Virus record (IMG/VR): IMGVR_UViG_3300031857_000328
Coordinates: 1-47,975 of that record
From: a virus
DNA: 47,975 nucleotides
Direction: 5' to 3' (one strand)
Shown: piece by piece, positions 19,569-26,850 of the stretch
How the letters are laid out: each line of letters opens with the position of its first letter
Numbering within the stretch: the stretch's first letter is position 1
Made by a program: the position numbers and the translations under genes
Notes under the pieces: generated by a model
The model's input: the letters and a program-made list of their open reading frames with translations, nothing else
The model's database searches: none
Told to the model about the DNA's origin: nothing

Positions 19569-20843
19569 ATGTCAGCAAACATTTACAAAAGGTTTAACGT
19601 ATCTGATACTTTCGTAGTACCATATACAGCGAATAAAAGCTGGGATATAGATTCCGGCTCATTTGCTGATAATAGAATTGTAGTTAATATTGGGGTAAAT
19701 AAGAGTGGATCTATTTTTGATCCAAATACTGAATTTATCACTAATGGGCAGTATGAACGTTTAGTTTATAACTCAATTAATTTAAACTATTATCCTAACT
19801 TTTTACCTACATCATCTCATTTATATTTAACTGAGAGACAAGGTACAGCATATAATGATGGTACTTTAAGTACTCAATCTTATTATAATGGATTTGTCAA
19901 TCCAGGTAACTTAGATACAGTAAAATTCTTTCCAACCGCTTCTGATAGTGTTATTTATGTTGTTAACATACCTAAAACATTAACAAGCGAAAAGATTTTA
20001 CCAAGTACTTTTGAATTATATTTTAGTAGTGGTTCAACATACACAGCTAAAATATATGATGATGGAAATTATAATTTATTTTACAGTGGAAGCTCTGTAG
20101 CTTCATCAATTGGATCCACATTAACTAATGGTTCTTATATTGGTAATGTATTCTATGAACAAAATGTAGCTGTACTTACTATTATCCCTAACGCTGTAAG
20201 ATTATTAGGATGGAGAGGAGCTAATCCTTTCTGTATTCAAACTTCTCCTTCTCCTACTCCAAGTATAAGTGTAACTCCATCTGTGACACCTAGTATAAGT
20301 GTTACACCATCACAAACACCATCTATTACACCAAGTATAAGTATAACACCTAGCGTAACACCATCTGTTACACCTAGTATATCTGCAACACCATCTATTA
20401 GTATAACACCTAGTGTGACACCAAGTATAAGCATAACACCTAGTGAAACACCAAGTGTAAGTGTTACACCTAGTATAAGCATAACACCTAGTGAAACACC
20501 AAGTGTAAGTGTTACACCTAGTATTAGTATTACTCCATCAGTAACACCAAGTACCTCATTTAATCCTAACCCAACATTAACAGGAGTATTTGATAACCAA
20601 ACAATAGGTGGAGAATGTTTCCTATACCCAGGTGATTATGAAACACAACAGACATTCTATGTAACGTTTGCAGCACCTGCTACAATATCAGGAACTGTTA
20701 GAATTACCTTTGTAGACACTTCTTACTTAGACGCAACATTTGGTATAGGTGATACACAAACCAATCCTTCTACAACATTTAACTGTGGATGTGGTGTTAC
20801 TTGTAAATCAATAGCTAATGTAGTATCTTACGTTGTCTTATAA
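19569..20843 (+). CDS. adhesin-like fibre protein with Thr-Pro-Ser repeat stalk and Cys-containing tip
   Basis: 424 residues in three parts. Residues 1-~222 are beta-rich structural sequence. Residues ~225-330 are a long repeat of [10 protein letters not shown] type, a probable extended, flexible or glycosylatable stalk. Residues ~335-424 are a beta-sandwich-like tip with a GGECFLYPG turn and a CGCGVTCKS cluster. The layout (virion anchor, stalk, tip) suggests receptor contact. The stalk DNA contains a 48-base-period duplication that could recombine. Function inferred from architecture; no family recognised. Confidence 0.55.
   Translation: MSANIYKRFNVSDTFVVPYTANKSWDIDSGSFADNRIVVNIGVNKSGSIFDPNTEFITNGQYERLVYNSINLNYYPNFLPTSSHLYLTERQGTAYNDGTLSTQSYYNGFVNPGNLDTVKFFPTASDSVIYVVNIPKTLTSEKILPSTFELYFSSGSTYTAKIYDDGNYNLFYSGSSVASSIGSTLTNGSYIGNVFYEQNVAVLTIIPNAVRLLGWRGANPFCIQTSPSPTPSISVTPSVTPSISVTPSQTPSITPSISITPSVTPSVTPSISATPSISITPSVTPSISITPSETPSVSVTPSISITPSETPSVSVTPSISITPSVTPSTSFNPNPTLTGVFDNQTIGGECFLYPGDYETQQTFYVTFAAPATISGTVRITFVDTSYLDATFGIGDTQTNPSTTFNCGCGVTCKSIANVVSYVVL
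20242..20559 (+). repeat. Thr-Pro-Ser stalk repeat array in 19569-20843
   Basis: Degenerate 12/18-base units coding TPSI-S/TPSV-T. It includes a perfect duplication of 53 bases with a period of 48 (20424-20476 and 20472-20524), a sign of recent slippage or recombination. Confidence 0.8.
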
Positions 20844-20845
20844 AA

Positions 20846-20853
20846 TATTTATA
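20846..20853 (+). promoter_or_regulatory. TATTTATA element before 20858
   Basis: Exact TATTTATA four bases before the ATG of the second adhesin-like gene; spacing is too short for an ordinary promoter-leader arrangement. Confidence 0.35.
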
Positions 20854-20857
20854 AAAA

Positions 20858-21556
20858 ATGAGTAATACAGGATTTAAAGCATACACAAACTTAGAACAGT
20901 ACTATTTAGATAATGGTGTTGCTACTGGTGTTACTAAACCTAATACTATTGGAGATCCTGACTATGTTGCTCCTGTTTTAGATTTAACATTTTGTCCTTT
21001 ACCATCAGCTAGTCCTAGTGCTACCCCTTCAATAAGTGTAACACCATCAATTAGCGCAACACCTTCTATTACACCATCAATTACACCTAGTGTAACACCA
21101 TCTATATCTACTACTCCAAGTAATACACCAAGTATAAGCTTAACACCTAGTTTAACTCCATCTATTTCTATATCTGCTACACCTAGTGTGACCCCAACAG
21201 TGACACCAAGTATAACTCCATCACCATCTGTTGGTTATGCTCCTAGAGTAATAGACTTAAATGCAAGTACTAAATCTTGTTTTGGTGGTGGATGTAGTGA
21301 TTATTTAGGATGGGATATAACATTACTTGAACCAGTAAATGTAGATACAAACTATATTTTAGCTATTGAATTATATCAATTTGGTGTATATCAATACACA
21401 TACACAGCTTATGGTACAATCCTTGCTGGCCAAAACTATAATAGTAGTGATCCTTGTTTAGGTGGTGGTACTTATGTAGGATGTGGCTATACTGTGAATA
21501 ATGTTTGTATATCTTCAATTGATGCCCCAGTTAATCCATCAACTTTCGCTTGTTAA
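20858..21556 (+). CDS. adhesin-like protein with Thr-Pro-Ser stalk and Cys-rich tip
   Basis: 232 residues. A short N-terminus (residues 1-45, FKAYTNLEQYYLDNGVATG) precedes a TPS-type repeat stalk (about 48-127) and a ~105-residue tip with several Cys (SCFGGGCSDYLGWD, PCLGGGTYVGCGYT, VCISS, and a terminal Cys). The tip is unrelated at sequence level to that of the previous gene, although the stalks are alike, indicating modular exchange. A TATTTATA element ends four bases before the ATG. The stop lies two bases before the next ATG. Confidence 0.55.
   Translation: MSNTGFKAYTNLEQYYLDNGVATGVTKPNTIGDPDYVAPVLDLTFCPLPSASPSATPSISVTPSISATPSITPSITPSVTPSISTTPSNTPSISLTPSLTPSISISATPSVTPTVTPSITPSPSVGYAPRVIDLNASTKSCFGGGCSDYLGWDITLLEPVNVDTNYILAIELYQFGVYQYTYTAYGTILAGQNYNSSDPCLGGGTYVGCGYTVNNVCISSIDAPVNPSTFAC
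21001..21231 (+). repeat. Thr-Pro-Ser stalk repeat array in 20858-21556
   Basis: Degenerate 12/18-base units (CCATCAAT, ACACCAAGT themes) coding the stalk. More diverged than the neighbouring arrays. Confidence 0.7.
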
Positions 21557-21558
21557 TT

Positions 21559-22467
21559 ATGAATACTAGAACAATAAATACAGGAATTACAAGAGTAAAG
21601 TTTCAAAACAACCATGTTGTTTATGAGAACTTTATTAAGTGTTCTATAAAGGATTATGAATTTAATTTAAGTTATAACCCAACATTACTATCAGGTTCAC
21701 AAGCTGTTTTATTTCCATTTAGTTCATCTCTTAATGGTGATGTTTTTTATAATGTGACAGGATCTAAATACTTTGGTATATTAAAAGATTATGTGACTGG
21801 TTCTATTTCAGGATCAGAATTTTCACCGTATGTGACTGCTGTTGGTTTATATAATGATGCTCAAGAATTATTAGCTATAGCTAAAATGTCAGCTCCAATT
21901 CCAATATCATCTAATAGTGATATGACATTTTTAGTAAAATATGATACACAATGGACACCAAAACCATACTTTACACCAACTCCTTCACCTTCAGTAAGTC
22001 CATATCCATCACTTTCAATTAGTAATACACCAACGGTAACACCAAGTATTAGTGTAACTCCTAGTATGACACCAACAGTTACTCCTACTATAAGTAATAC
22101 ACCATCAGCAACACCATCAATAAGTTTAACTCCATCAATAAGTTTAACCCCATCAATAAGCTTAACACCATCAATTACTGCAACACCATCAGTGAGCTTA
22201 ACACCATCAATAAGTTTAACACCCTCACCTAGCGCACCTCCACCTTATTATTACTATTCACTTCTTAAATTTGATTGTAATAATAATTGTAGCCCAGTAT
22301 TCCCAGGTGGTGTAGGTAGATCAAGTACTCCATTAACATTAACTGGTCTTTATTATAAAATAGGTCCATATACATACCAACCTCAACAACTACTAGATCC
22401 ACAACCTTCATATGATGTTAATTTAGATGGTGCTCCATCAGATCCTGATTGTTTAACTGCTTGTTAA
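21559..22467 (+). CDS. adhesin-like fibre protein with shared N-terminal domain, repeat stalk and Cys-rich tip
   Basis: I chose ATG 21559 over an upstream TTG at 21550, which would overlap the previous stop. Residues 1-~130 form a domain also found at the C-terminus of the protein at 18464-19558 (VTAVGLYNDAQELLAIAKMS). A TPS-type stalk follows, encoded by at least six 18-base repeats, then a ~70-residue tip (YYYYSLLKFDCNNNCSPVF, ending DCLTAC). The architecture again suggests a host-contacting fibre or decoration protein. No enzymatic motif. Confidence 0.58.
   Translation: MNTRTINTGITRVKFQNNHVVYENFIKCSIKDYEFNLSYNPTLLSGSQAVLFPFSSSLNGDVFYNVTGSKYFGILKDYVTGSISGSEFSPYVTAVGLYNDAQELLAIAKMSAPIPISSNSDMTFLVKYDTQWTPKPYFTPTPSPSVSPYPSLSISNTPTVTPSISVTPSMTPTVTPTISNTPSATPSISLTPSISLTPSISLTPSITATPSVSLTPSISLTPSPSAPPPYYYYSLLKFDCNNNCSPVFPGGVGRSSTPLTLTGLYYKIGPYTYQPQQLLDPQPSYDVNLDGAPSDPDCLTAC
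21973..22245 (+). repeat. Thr-Pro-Ser stalk repeat array in 21559-22467
   Basis: Contains six successive 18-base units of CCATCAATAAGTTTAACA type from 22114 to 22221; the first three differ from each other by only one to three bases. Confidence 0.8.
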
Positions 22468-22486
22468 TCTATAAAAAAATAATGTT

Positions 22487-22915
22487 ATGAAATGGAAAAG
22501 CTGGGATGTAATTGAACCCGAAAAATATTATGGTTTTGTTTATAAAATTACCAACAACGTGACAGGTAAATTTTATATCGGAAAAAAAGTTTATTGGAAT
22601 AATAAAAAACATAAACTTACCAAAAAACAACTAGCAGAACAACCAACAGGACCTGGTCGAAAACCAACACATGAAATAATTCGTGTTGAAAGCGATTGGA
22701 AAACATATTGGGGTTCTAATAAACAATTACTTGCTGATATTAAACAGTATGGAGAGGAAAATTTTTATCGTTGGATATATAGACAATGTCTAACTAAAAA
22801 ACAACTCACATACTGGGAAATGCATCATCAGTGTAAAGAAGAAGTTTTAATCAGTAACAATAGATCTTACAACGACAATATACTAGGTAAGTTTTTTACC
22901 AAAGATTTGGCTTAG
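22487..22915 (+). CDS. GIY-YIG family endonuclease
   Basis: 142 residues. The start YYGFVYKITNNVTGKFYIGKK (about 14-34) is a GIY-YIG nuclease core (GFVY at 16-19 and FYIG at 29-32 as the paired motifs). WGSNKQLLADIKQYGEENF and a Glu within the helix YWEMHHQCK (about 107-115) fit the catalytic Arg/Glu region. No DNA-binding repeat domain follows, as in short free-standing phage homologues. It might be a homing endonuclease or a repair/recombination enzyme. It begins the block with early character. Confidence 0.75.
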   Translation: MKWKSWDVIEPEKYYGFVYKITNNVTGKFYIGKKVYWNNKKHKLTKKQLAEQPTGPGRKPTHEIIRVESDWKTYWGSNKQLLADIKQYGEENFYRWIYRQCLTKKQLTYWEMHHQCKEEVLISNNRSYNDNILGKFFTKDLA

Positions 22916-22942
22916 TAAAATAATTTAGCTATATTATTGGCT

Positions 22943-23878
22943 ATGATTAATGCAGCCTTACTACATACTGTAAACAGCGTATTAGGAAAAGGAAAAGAAA
23001 CGAGTAGTAACAACTACGCTTATAAATGTCCTTTTTGTAATCATCATAAGCCTAAACTAGAGGTGAACATGGTTCCTAATTTAAAAGGAGAAAATCCATG
23101 GCATTGTTGGGTATGTAACGCTAAAGGTAAAACATTAGTAGGTTTATTTAAAAAGATCAAAGTTACTTCTGACAAAATAGCTGAGTTAAAATCAATACTT
23201 GGTTTTACTCAAAAAGAAGAAGTAGTTCATGACAAAACAAAAGTAGAATTACCTAAAGAATATAAACCACTTACTAATCTCGCACGTACAGATATCGCCG
23301 CTAAACACGCTTTAATGTATTTAAAGAAACGAGGTATCAATAAGGCGGATATATTGAAGTATAATATAGGTTATTGTGAAGAAGGCAGGTATAACAACAG
23401 AATTATTGTACCATCATATGATGCTAACGGTGAATTAAACTATTTCATAGCCAGGGATATTAATCCTAACTCTAAGAAAAAATATGATGCACCAAAATGT
23501 AATAAAAACGAATTAATAGGACTTGAATATTTTATTAATTGGGATGTTCCTGTTATATTATGTGAGGGTATTTTTGATGCTATTGCTATTAAACGTAATG
23601 CAATACCATTACTTGGAAAAACATTTTCCAAAGCATTAATGATGAAATTAGTGCAATCAAATGTTAAAACAGTATACGTGTCTTTAGATAGGGACGCCTT
23701 AAAAGATGCTTTATCATACGCTGAACAACTTCTCAATTTAGGTAAAGACGTTTATCTGATTGATTTACAAGATAAAGACCCATCAGATATGGGTTTTGAA
23801 AAATTCACCAAATTAGTTCATGAAGCTGAGCAATTAACTCTCGGACAACTAATTTATAAAAAACTAGAATTAGCATGA
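22943..23878 (+). CDS. DnaG-type DNA primase
   Basis: Makes RNA primers for lagging-strand synthesis, alongside a helicase not in this window. I chose ATG 22943 over the in-frame TTG six bases upstream. Residues 29-58 form a zinc ribbon: Cys29, Cys32, Cys55, Cys58 in YKCPFCNHH and WHCWVC. The TOPRIM domain has Glu208 in VILCEGIFDA, Asp249 and Asp251 in YVSLDRD, and a DKDPSD turn near 277-282. At 311 residues it is close to T4 gp61 (342). The stop overlaps the next start, linking it to the exonuclease-like gene. Confidence 0.87.
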   Translation: MINAALLHTVNSVLGKGKETSSNNYAYKCPFCNHHKPKLEVNMVPNLKGENPWHCWVCNAKGKTLVGLFKKIKVTSDKIAELKSILGFTQKEEVVHDKTKVELPKEYKPLTNLARTDIAAKHALMYLKKRGINKADILKYNIGYCEEGRYNNRIIVPSYDANGELNYFIARDINPNSKKKYDAPKCNKNELIGLEYFINWDVPVILCEGIFDAIAIKRNAIPLLGKTFSKALMMKLVQSNVKTVYVSLDRDALKDALSYAEQLLNLGKDVYLIDLQDKDPSDMGFEKFTKLVHEAEQLTLGQLIYKKLELA

Positions 23879-24666
23879 TTGATAGAAACGTCAACATAAT
23901 CAAAGATCCAAAAATCAAACGTATTGTAGAATACAGTGCGGGTGATAAACAAGTAAATGTTTTAGACTCTCGTTTTTATAGACGAAATGAAGAATATTAC
24001 CCATCAGTAACTTCAGTATTAAACTTTTTCCCTAAAAATCAGTTTTTCCATTCATGGTTAAAAGATGTAGGACACAATAGTGATATTATTGCTTCTAAAG
24101 CAGCAGCTGAAGGTACTCAAGTACATACAGCTATTGATCGCTTCCTAAACGGAGAAGAAATTAATTGGTTAGATGAAAATGGTAGAGCTGAATATAGTTT
24201 AGATGTGTGGAAAATGATCCTTAAGTTTGCTGACTTTTGGAACACACATAAACCAGAACTAATAGTAAGTGAATATCATTTATTTTCTGATGAACATAAG
24301 TATGCTGGTACAGCTGACTTAATTGTTCGTATGAATGAAAAACTATGGTTACTAGATATTAAAACATCTAACTCACTCCATACATCATATGACTTACAAT
24401 TAGCTGCTTACTCTAAAGCATGGAATGAAACCCATGATGCTAAAATAGAGGAAACCGGTATTTTATGGCTTAAAGCAAACACACGTAGTGAAGGAAAAAA
24501 AGATAAAATACAAGGTAAAGGATGGGAATTAAGAGCAATAAGTAATATAGAAGATAACTTTGAAATGTTCATGAATATCTATAAGATATATAAACTTGAA
24601 AATCCTAACTTCAAACCAGTAACCGAATCATTACCTACCTCAATAAAACTTGACCCTAATCTGTAA
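23875..24666 (+). CDS. PD-(D/E)XK superfamily exonuclease (RecB/Cas4-like)
   Basis: 263 residues. The nuclease core is visible: His84 (TQVHTAID), Glu133 (VSEYHLFS), Asp148 in YAGTADLIV, the Asp161-Ile-Lys163 triad DIKTSN and Gln175-Tyr179 in LQLAAYSK. This is the RecB/Cas4 pattern with motif QxxxY. No iron-sulphur Cys cluster is present, separating it from true Cas4. Phage proteins of this type act in recombination or degradation of host or damaged DNA. It follows the primase with overlap. Confidence 0.83.
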   Translation: MIDRNVNIIKDPKIKRIVEYSAGDKQVNVLDSRFYRRNEEYYPSVTSVLNFFPKNQFFHSWLKDVGHNSDIIASKAAAEGTQVHTAIDRFLNGEEINWLDENGRAEYSLDVWKMILKFADFWNTHKPELIVSEYHLFSDEHKYAGTADLIVRMNEKLWLLDIKTSNSLHTSYDLQLAAYSKAWNETHDAKIEETGILWLKANTRSEGKKDKIQGKGWELRAISNIEDNFEMFMNIYKIYKLENPNFKPVTESLPTSIKLDPNL

Positions 24667-24687
24667 CATATCTTAATTTAAAATAAG
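24650..24687 (+). promoter_or_regulatory. TTGACC...AATAAG promoter-like element before the lipoprotein gene
   Basis: TTGACC at 24650-24655, overlapping the end of the exonuclease gene, and AATAAG at 24682-24687. The tract AACATATCTT before AATAAG is shared with the copy at 25862. Two further copies lie downstream. Confidence 0.5.
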
Positions 24688-24693
24688 TATGTT

Positions 24694-25860
24694 ATGAAAA
24701 AATTATGGTTATTAGTGACTGTGGTCACTTTATTTAGTTGCTCAAAATCAGAATTGAGCGTTATGAACACTCCTTCAGAAACAATTGTGTTGAAAGGAGA
24801 CATTACAACTAATAAAACGTTAACAACTAATAATGTTTACATATTAGATAGGAATGTTCATGTCAAAAACTGTTCACAATTAACAATTGAACCAGGAACA
24901 ACCATTAAAAGCAGTAATAAAGGGATGCTCATAATTGAGCAATGTTCTAAAATTATTGCTAATGGAACTAGTAATAAACCTATTGTATTTACTTCAGGTA
25001 AGCCCGATGGACAAAAATCACCAGGAGATTTTGGTGGAATTGTTATATTAGGTTACGCAAAAACCAATAACAGTAATGCTGTATTTAACTTACAATGTAT
25101 AGGTGCTCCTTATGGTGGAAATAATGACAATGATAATAGTGGTATTTTACGTTATGTAAGAATTGAGTATGGAGGATTTCCATTACCTGCTCAATTTGAT
25201 ATGGGTGCTTTAACATTAGGAGGTGTTGGTAAAGGAACTATAATTGAATATGTTCAAACAGCTTATTCAGGAGATTGTTCATTTTATTTTATGGGAGGCT
25301 CTGTGAACACTAGTAATTTATATTCATATGCTAGTGCTGATGATGATTTTAGTTTTGATTATGGTTATAATGGTACTGTAAAAAACAGTGTAGGTAAAAA
25401 AGACAAAATGTATTGTCATCAACCAGTACTTGGAGAACAATTTAATAATGGTAATGGTGTTGAGTGTAAAAACAATGGCTCAACTACTATACCAACTTAT
25501 CCTAAGCTAGATAACATGACATTAATTTTAGATTCATCAACTTTAAGAATTGGATCTGGTTTATATACTGAAGATGTCTCTAAATTTGAATTAACTAACT
25601 CAACAATAACTGAATGGAATAATTTAGGAGTATTATTGGGTAATAATAGTTACCAATCATATATGAGTAATAATAGTAAATTAACTAATAATAAATTTAA
25701 TTCAGTTTGGGGTTCAGTATGTTATCAAACAAAAGAACTTAAAACTAAAGCAAAAACTGAAGGTAATATTGAATCGTTTATTGATAAACATCAAATAGAA
25801 ACATTATCTAAACCAACTTGGACCAATACTTGGACACGATTCCCAACTAAAGGGAACTAG
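24694..25860 (+). CDS. exported lipoprotein with beta-helix-like repeats (Bacteroidota-type)
   Basis: 388 residues. Residues 1-16 are a lipoprotein signal: MKKLWLL, hydrophobic core, then lipobox LFSC with lipidation at Cys16. After it comes SKSE, loosely similar to the Lys/acidic surface-export signal of Bacteroidota lipoproteins. Residues about 40-360 contain repeated strands (YILDRNVHVKNCSQLTIEPG, then GTTIKSSNKGMLIIE, KPIVFTSG, DFGGIVILG), as in a family of Bacteroidota surface proteins predicted to form right-handed beta helices. In a phage this suggests a host-acquired conversion or superinfection-exclusion gene. Upstream is a TTGACC/AATAAG promoter-like signal. Function unproven. Confidence 0.75.
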   Translation: MKKLWLLVTVVTLFSCSKSELSVMNTPSETIVLKGDITTNKTLTTNNVYILDRNVHVKNCSQLTIEPGTTIKSSNKGMLIIEQCSKIIANGTSNKPIVFTSGKPDGQKSPGDFGGIVILGYAKTNNSNAVFNLQCIGAPYGGNNDNDNSGILRYVRIEYGGFPLPAQFDMGALTLGGVGKGTIIEYVQTAYSGDCSFYFMGGSVNTSNLYSYASADDDFSFDYGYNGTVKNSVGKKDKMYCHQPVLGEQFNNGNGVECKNNGSTTIPTYPKLDNMTLILDSSTLRIGSGLYTEDVSKFELTNSTITEWNNLGVLLGNNSYQSYMSNNSKLTNNKFNSVWGSVCYQTKELKTKAKTEGNIESFIDKHQIETLSKPTWTNTWTRFPTKGN

Positions 25861-25861
25861 A

Positions 25862-25900
25862 CTGACCGCGACTACTAACATATCTTTATTATATAATAAG
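25862..25900 (+). promoter_or_regulatory. TGACCGCG plus palindrome promoter-like element
   Basis: TGACCGCG at 25863-25870 and the perfect 14-base palindrome TTATTATATAATAA at 25886-25899 followed by G. The start codon is three bases on. A candidate -35/-10 pair is CTGACC and TATTAT with 19 bases between. Confidence 0.55.
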
Positions 25901-25902
25901 AA

Positions 25903-26103
25903 ATGAAAGATATGAACACACAAGAATTAATGAATAAAGTTTTATTGACCGCGGAAGAGCGTGATAGTGTAAATTCTGTTAATCCAGGATGGGTTAAACA
26001 GTTTTTATTTCATAATACATGGAATAATACGTATCTAAATTTAGACGTATATAGTGAGGTTGACCATGAAAAACGTCAATTTGAAATGGAACGTGGTTAT
26101 TAG
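25903..26103 (+). CDS. small hypothetical protein
   Basis: 66 residues, not recognised. It begins MKDMNTQELMNKVLLTAEERD and has a Trp/Phe/Asn-rich centre (NPGWVKQFLFHNTWNN) and a charged end. A promoter-like element with a 14-base palindrome ends three bases before the ATG, so translation would begin with almost no leader; the ATG at 25912 (MNTQ) is an alternative. Probably an early phage protein of the takeover type, based on size and promoter class only. Confidence 0.5.
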   Translation: MKDMNTQELMNKVLLTAEERDSVNSVNPGWVKQFLFHNTWNNTYLNLDVYSEVDHEKRQFEMERGY

Positions 26104-26109
26104 GATTGA

Positions 26110-26148
26110 TTGACCGCGGTTATTTCACTAAATTTATTATATAATAAG
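26110..26148 (+). promoter_or_regulatory. TTGACCGCGG plus palindrome promoter-like element
   Basis: TTGACCGCGG at 26110-26119 and TTATTATATAATAA at 26134-26147, then G; the same spacing as the copy at 25862 (23 bases from TGACC to palindrome). It precedes the gene at 26160. Confidence 0.6.
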
Positions 26149-26159
26149 AAATAAAAGTT

Positions 26160-26351
26160 ATGATAAACGAACAATTAGTACAAGAAGCAGTGGATTTATT
26201 TATTGAAACAAAATCATTAGAGAGTATGGATGCTGAACATCCGATGTTTGAAGAATTGTATCAAAAAGAATGTCAATTGTATGTACTATTTGGTAGTATG
26301 TCTGATGATGATGCGAATGAGTATAGAACAGTAGTTAAATATATTAAATAA
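26160..26351 (+). CDS. small acidic hypothetical protein
   Basis: 63 residues, highly acidic and helical (INEQLVQEAVDLFIETKSLE, DDDANEYRTVVKYIK). No known domain. It has the second copy of the block's promoter-like element just upstream (26110-26148) and is followed six bases later by the AT-hook gene, so the two are probably co-transcribed. Acidity suggests a protein-binding or DNA-mimic role, but that is speculative. Confidence 0.5.
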   Translation: MINEQLVQEAVDLFIETKSLESMDAEHPMFEELYQKECQLYVLFGSMSDDDANEYRTVVKYIK

Positions 26352-26356
26352 AAGTT

Positions 26357-26839
26357 ATGAAAGTAATTGATGTAGAAGCACCTATCTACCCACGTAAAGC
26401 ATATGTGGTAGAAGTTAATGAACAAGAATACTTGAATTTTACTAAAGGTATTGAGGTATTACCTGCCCAATATTATGAGAGTGATAGTGGAAATAAATTC
26501 TATTTTAAACAATATCACCCAGACGGAACTCCAGGTTGGAAAGGTGGCGGATATGAATGTACTGATACTACAGGTGCTAGTAGAGCATTCCATACTGACT
26601 CATTAATTATACATCCTAGATACTTTAAACGTAAAGCTAAAGCTGAAAAAATACGTACAAGTACAGGTACGGGTAAACGTGGTCGTCCAAAAATGGATCC
26701 ATCACTTAAAAAAGAACCTACTGTATATGTTAAAACAGGTGGTAAACGTGGCCGTCCAAAAATGGATCCAACATTAAAGAAATCAACTGTTTATGTTAAA
26801 ACAGGCGGAAAACGCGGACGCCCAAGGAAGGATAGTTAA
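26357..26839 (+). CDS. triple AT-hook DNA-binding protein
   Basis: 160 residues. Residues 1-~95 form an unknown folded part (KVIDVEAPIYPRKAYVVEV, PGWKGGGYECTD). The C-terminal third carries three AT-hooks, KRGRPK at 107-112, KRGRPK at 130-135 and KRGRPR at 152-157, each with the Gly-Arg-Pro core that binds the minor groove of AT-rich DNA. Hooks are spaced by near-identical linkers (MDP-LKK, TVYVKTGG), so the region arose by recent tandem duplication. In an AT-rich genome it could organise or regulate phage or host DNA. Confidence 0.8.
   Translation: MKVIDVEAPIYPRKAYVVEVNEQEYLNFTKGIEVLPAQYYESDSGNKFYFKQYHPDGTPGWKGGGYECTDTTGASRAFHTDSLIIHPRYFKRKAKAEKIRTSTGTGKRGRPKMDPSLKKEPTVYVKTGGKRGRPKMDPTLKKSTVYVKTGGKRGRPRKDS
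26676..26832 (+). repeat. tandem AT-hook coding repeats
   Basis: Three GGTAAACGTGGTCGTCCAAA-type segments, the first two also followed by AATGGATCCA, encode the AT-hooks and linkers. Synonymous changes between copies (CGTGGT, CGTGGC, CGCGGA) show they are not brand-new. Confidence 0.7.
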
Positions 26840-26847
26840 TATTTATC
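26840..26847 (+). promoter_or_regulatory. TATTTATC variant element before 26851
   Basis: One mismatch (last base C) to TATTTATA, three bases before the ATG of the P-loop kinase. It marks the switch from the TTGACC-type block to the accessory block. Confidence 0.3.
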
Positions 26848-26850
26848 GAT

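Noticed and set aside
20237-20482. Minus-strand ORF of Gly-Val-Leu repeats
   Set aside because: It is the antisense shadow of the Thr-Pro-Ser stalk repeats.
20242-22245. Possible CRISPR array from regular repeats
   Set aside because: Units are contiguous, in frame and coding, with no spacers.
19569-22467. Diversity-generating retroelement targeting the fibre tips
   Set aside because: No reverse transcriptase or template repeat was seen anywhere in the window.
22937-22942. TTG start for the primase
   Set aside because: ATG 22943 follows two codons later and leaves a protein start typical of the family.
23875-24666. Cas4 of a phage CRISPR system
   Set aside because: No iron-sulphur Cys cluster and no cas1/cas2 or array nearby; general RecB-like exonuclease fits better.
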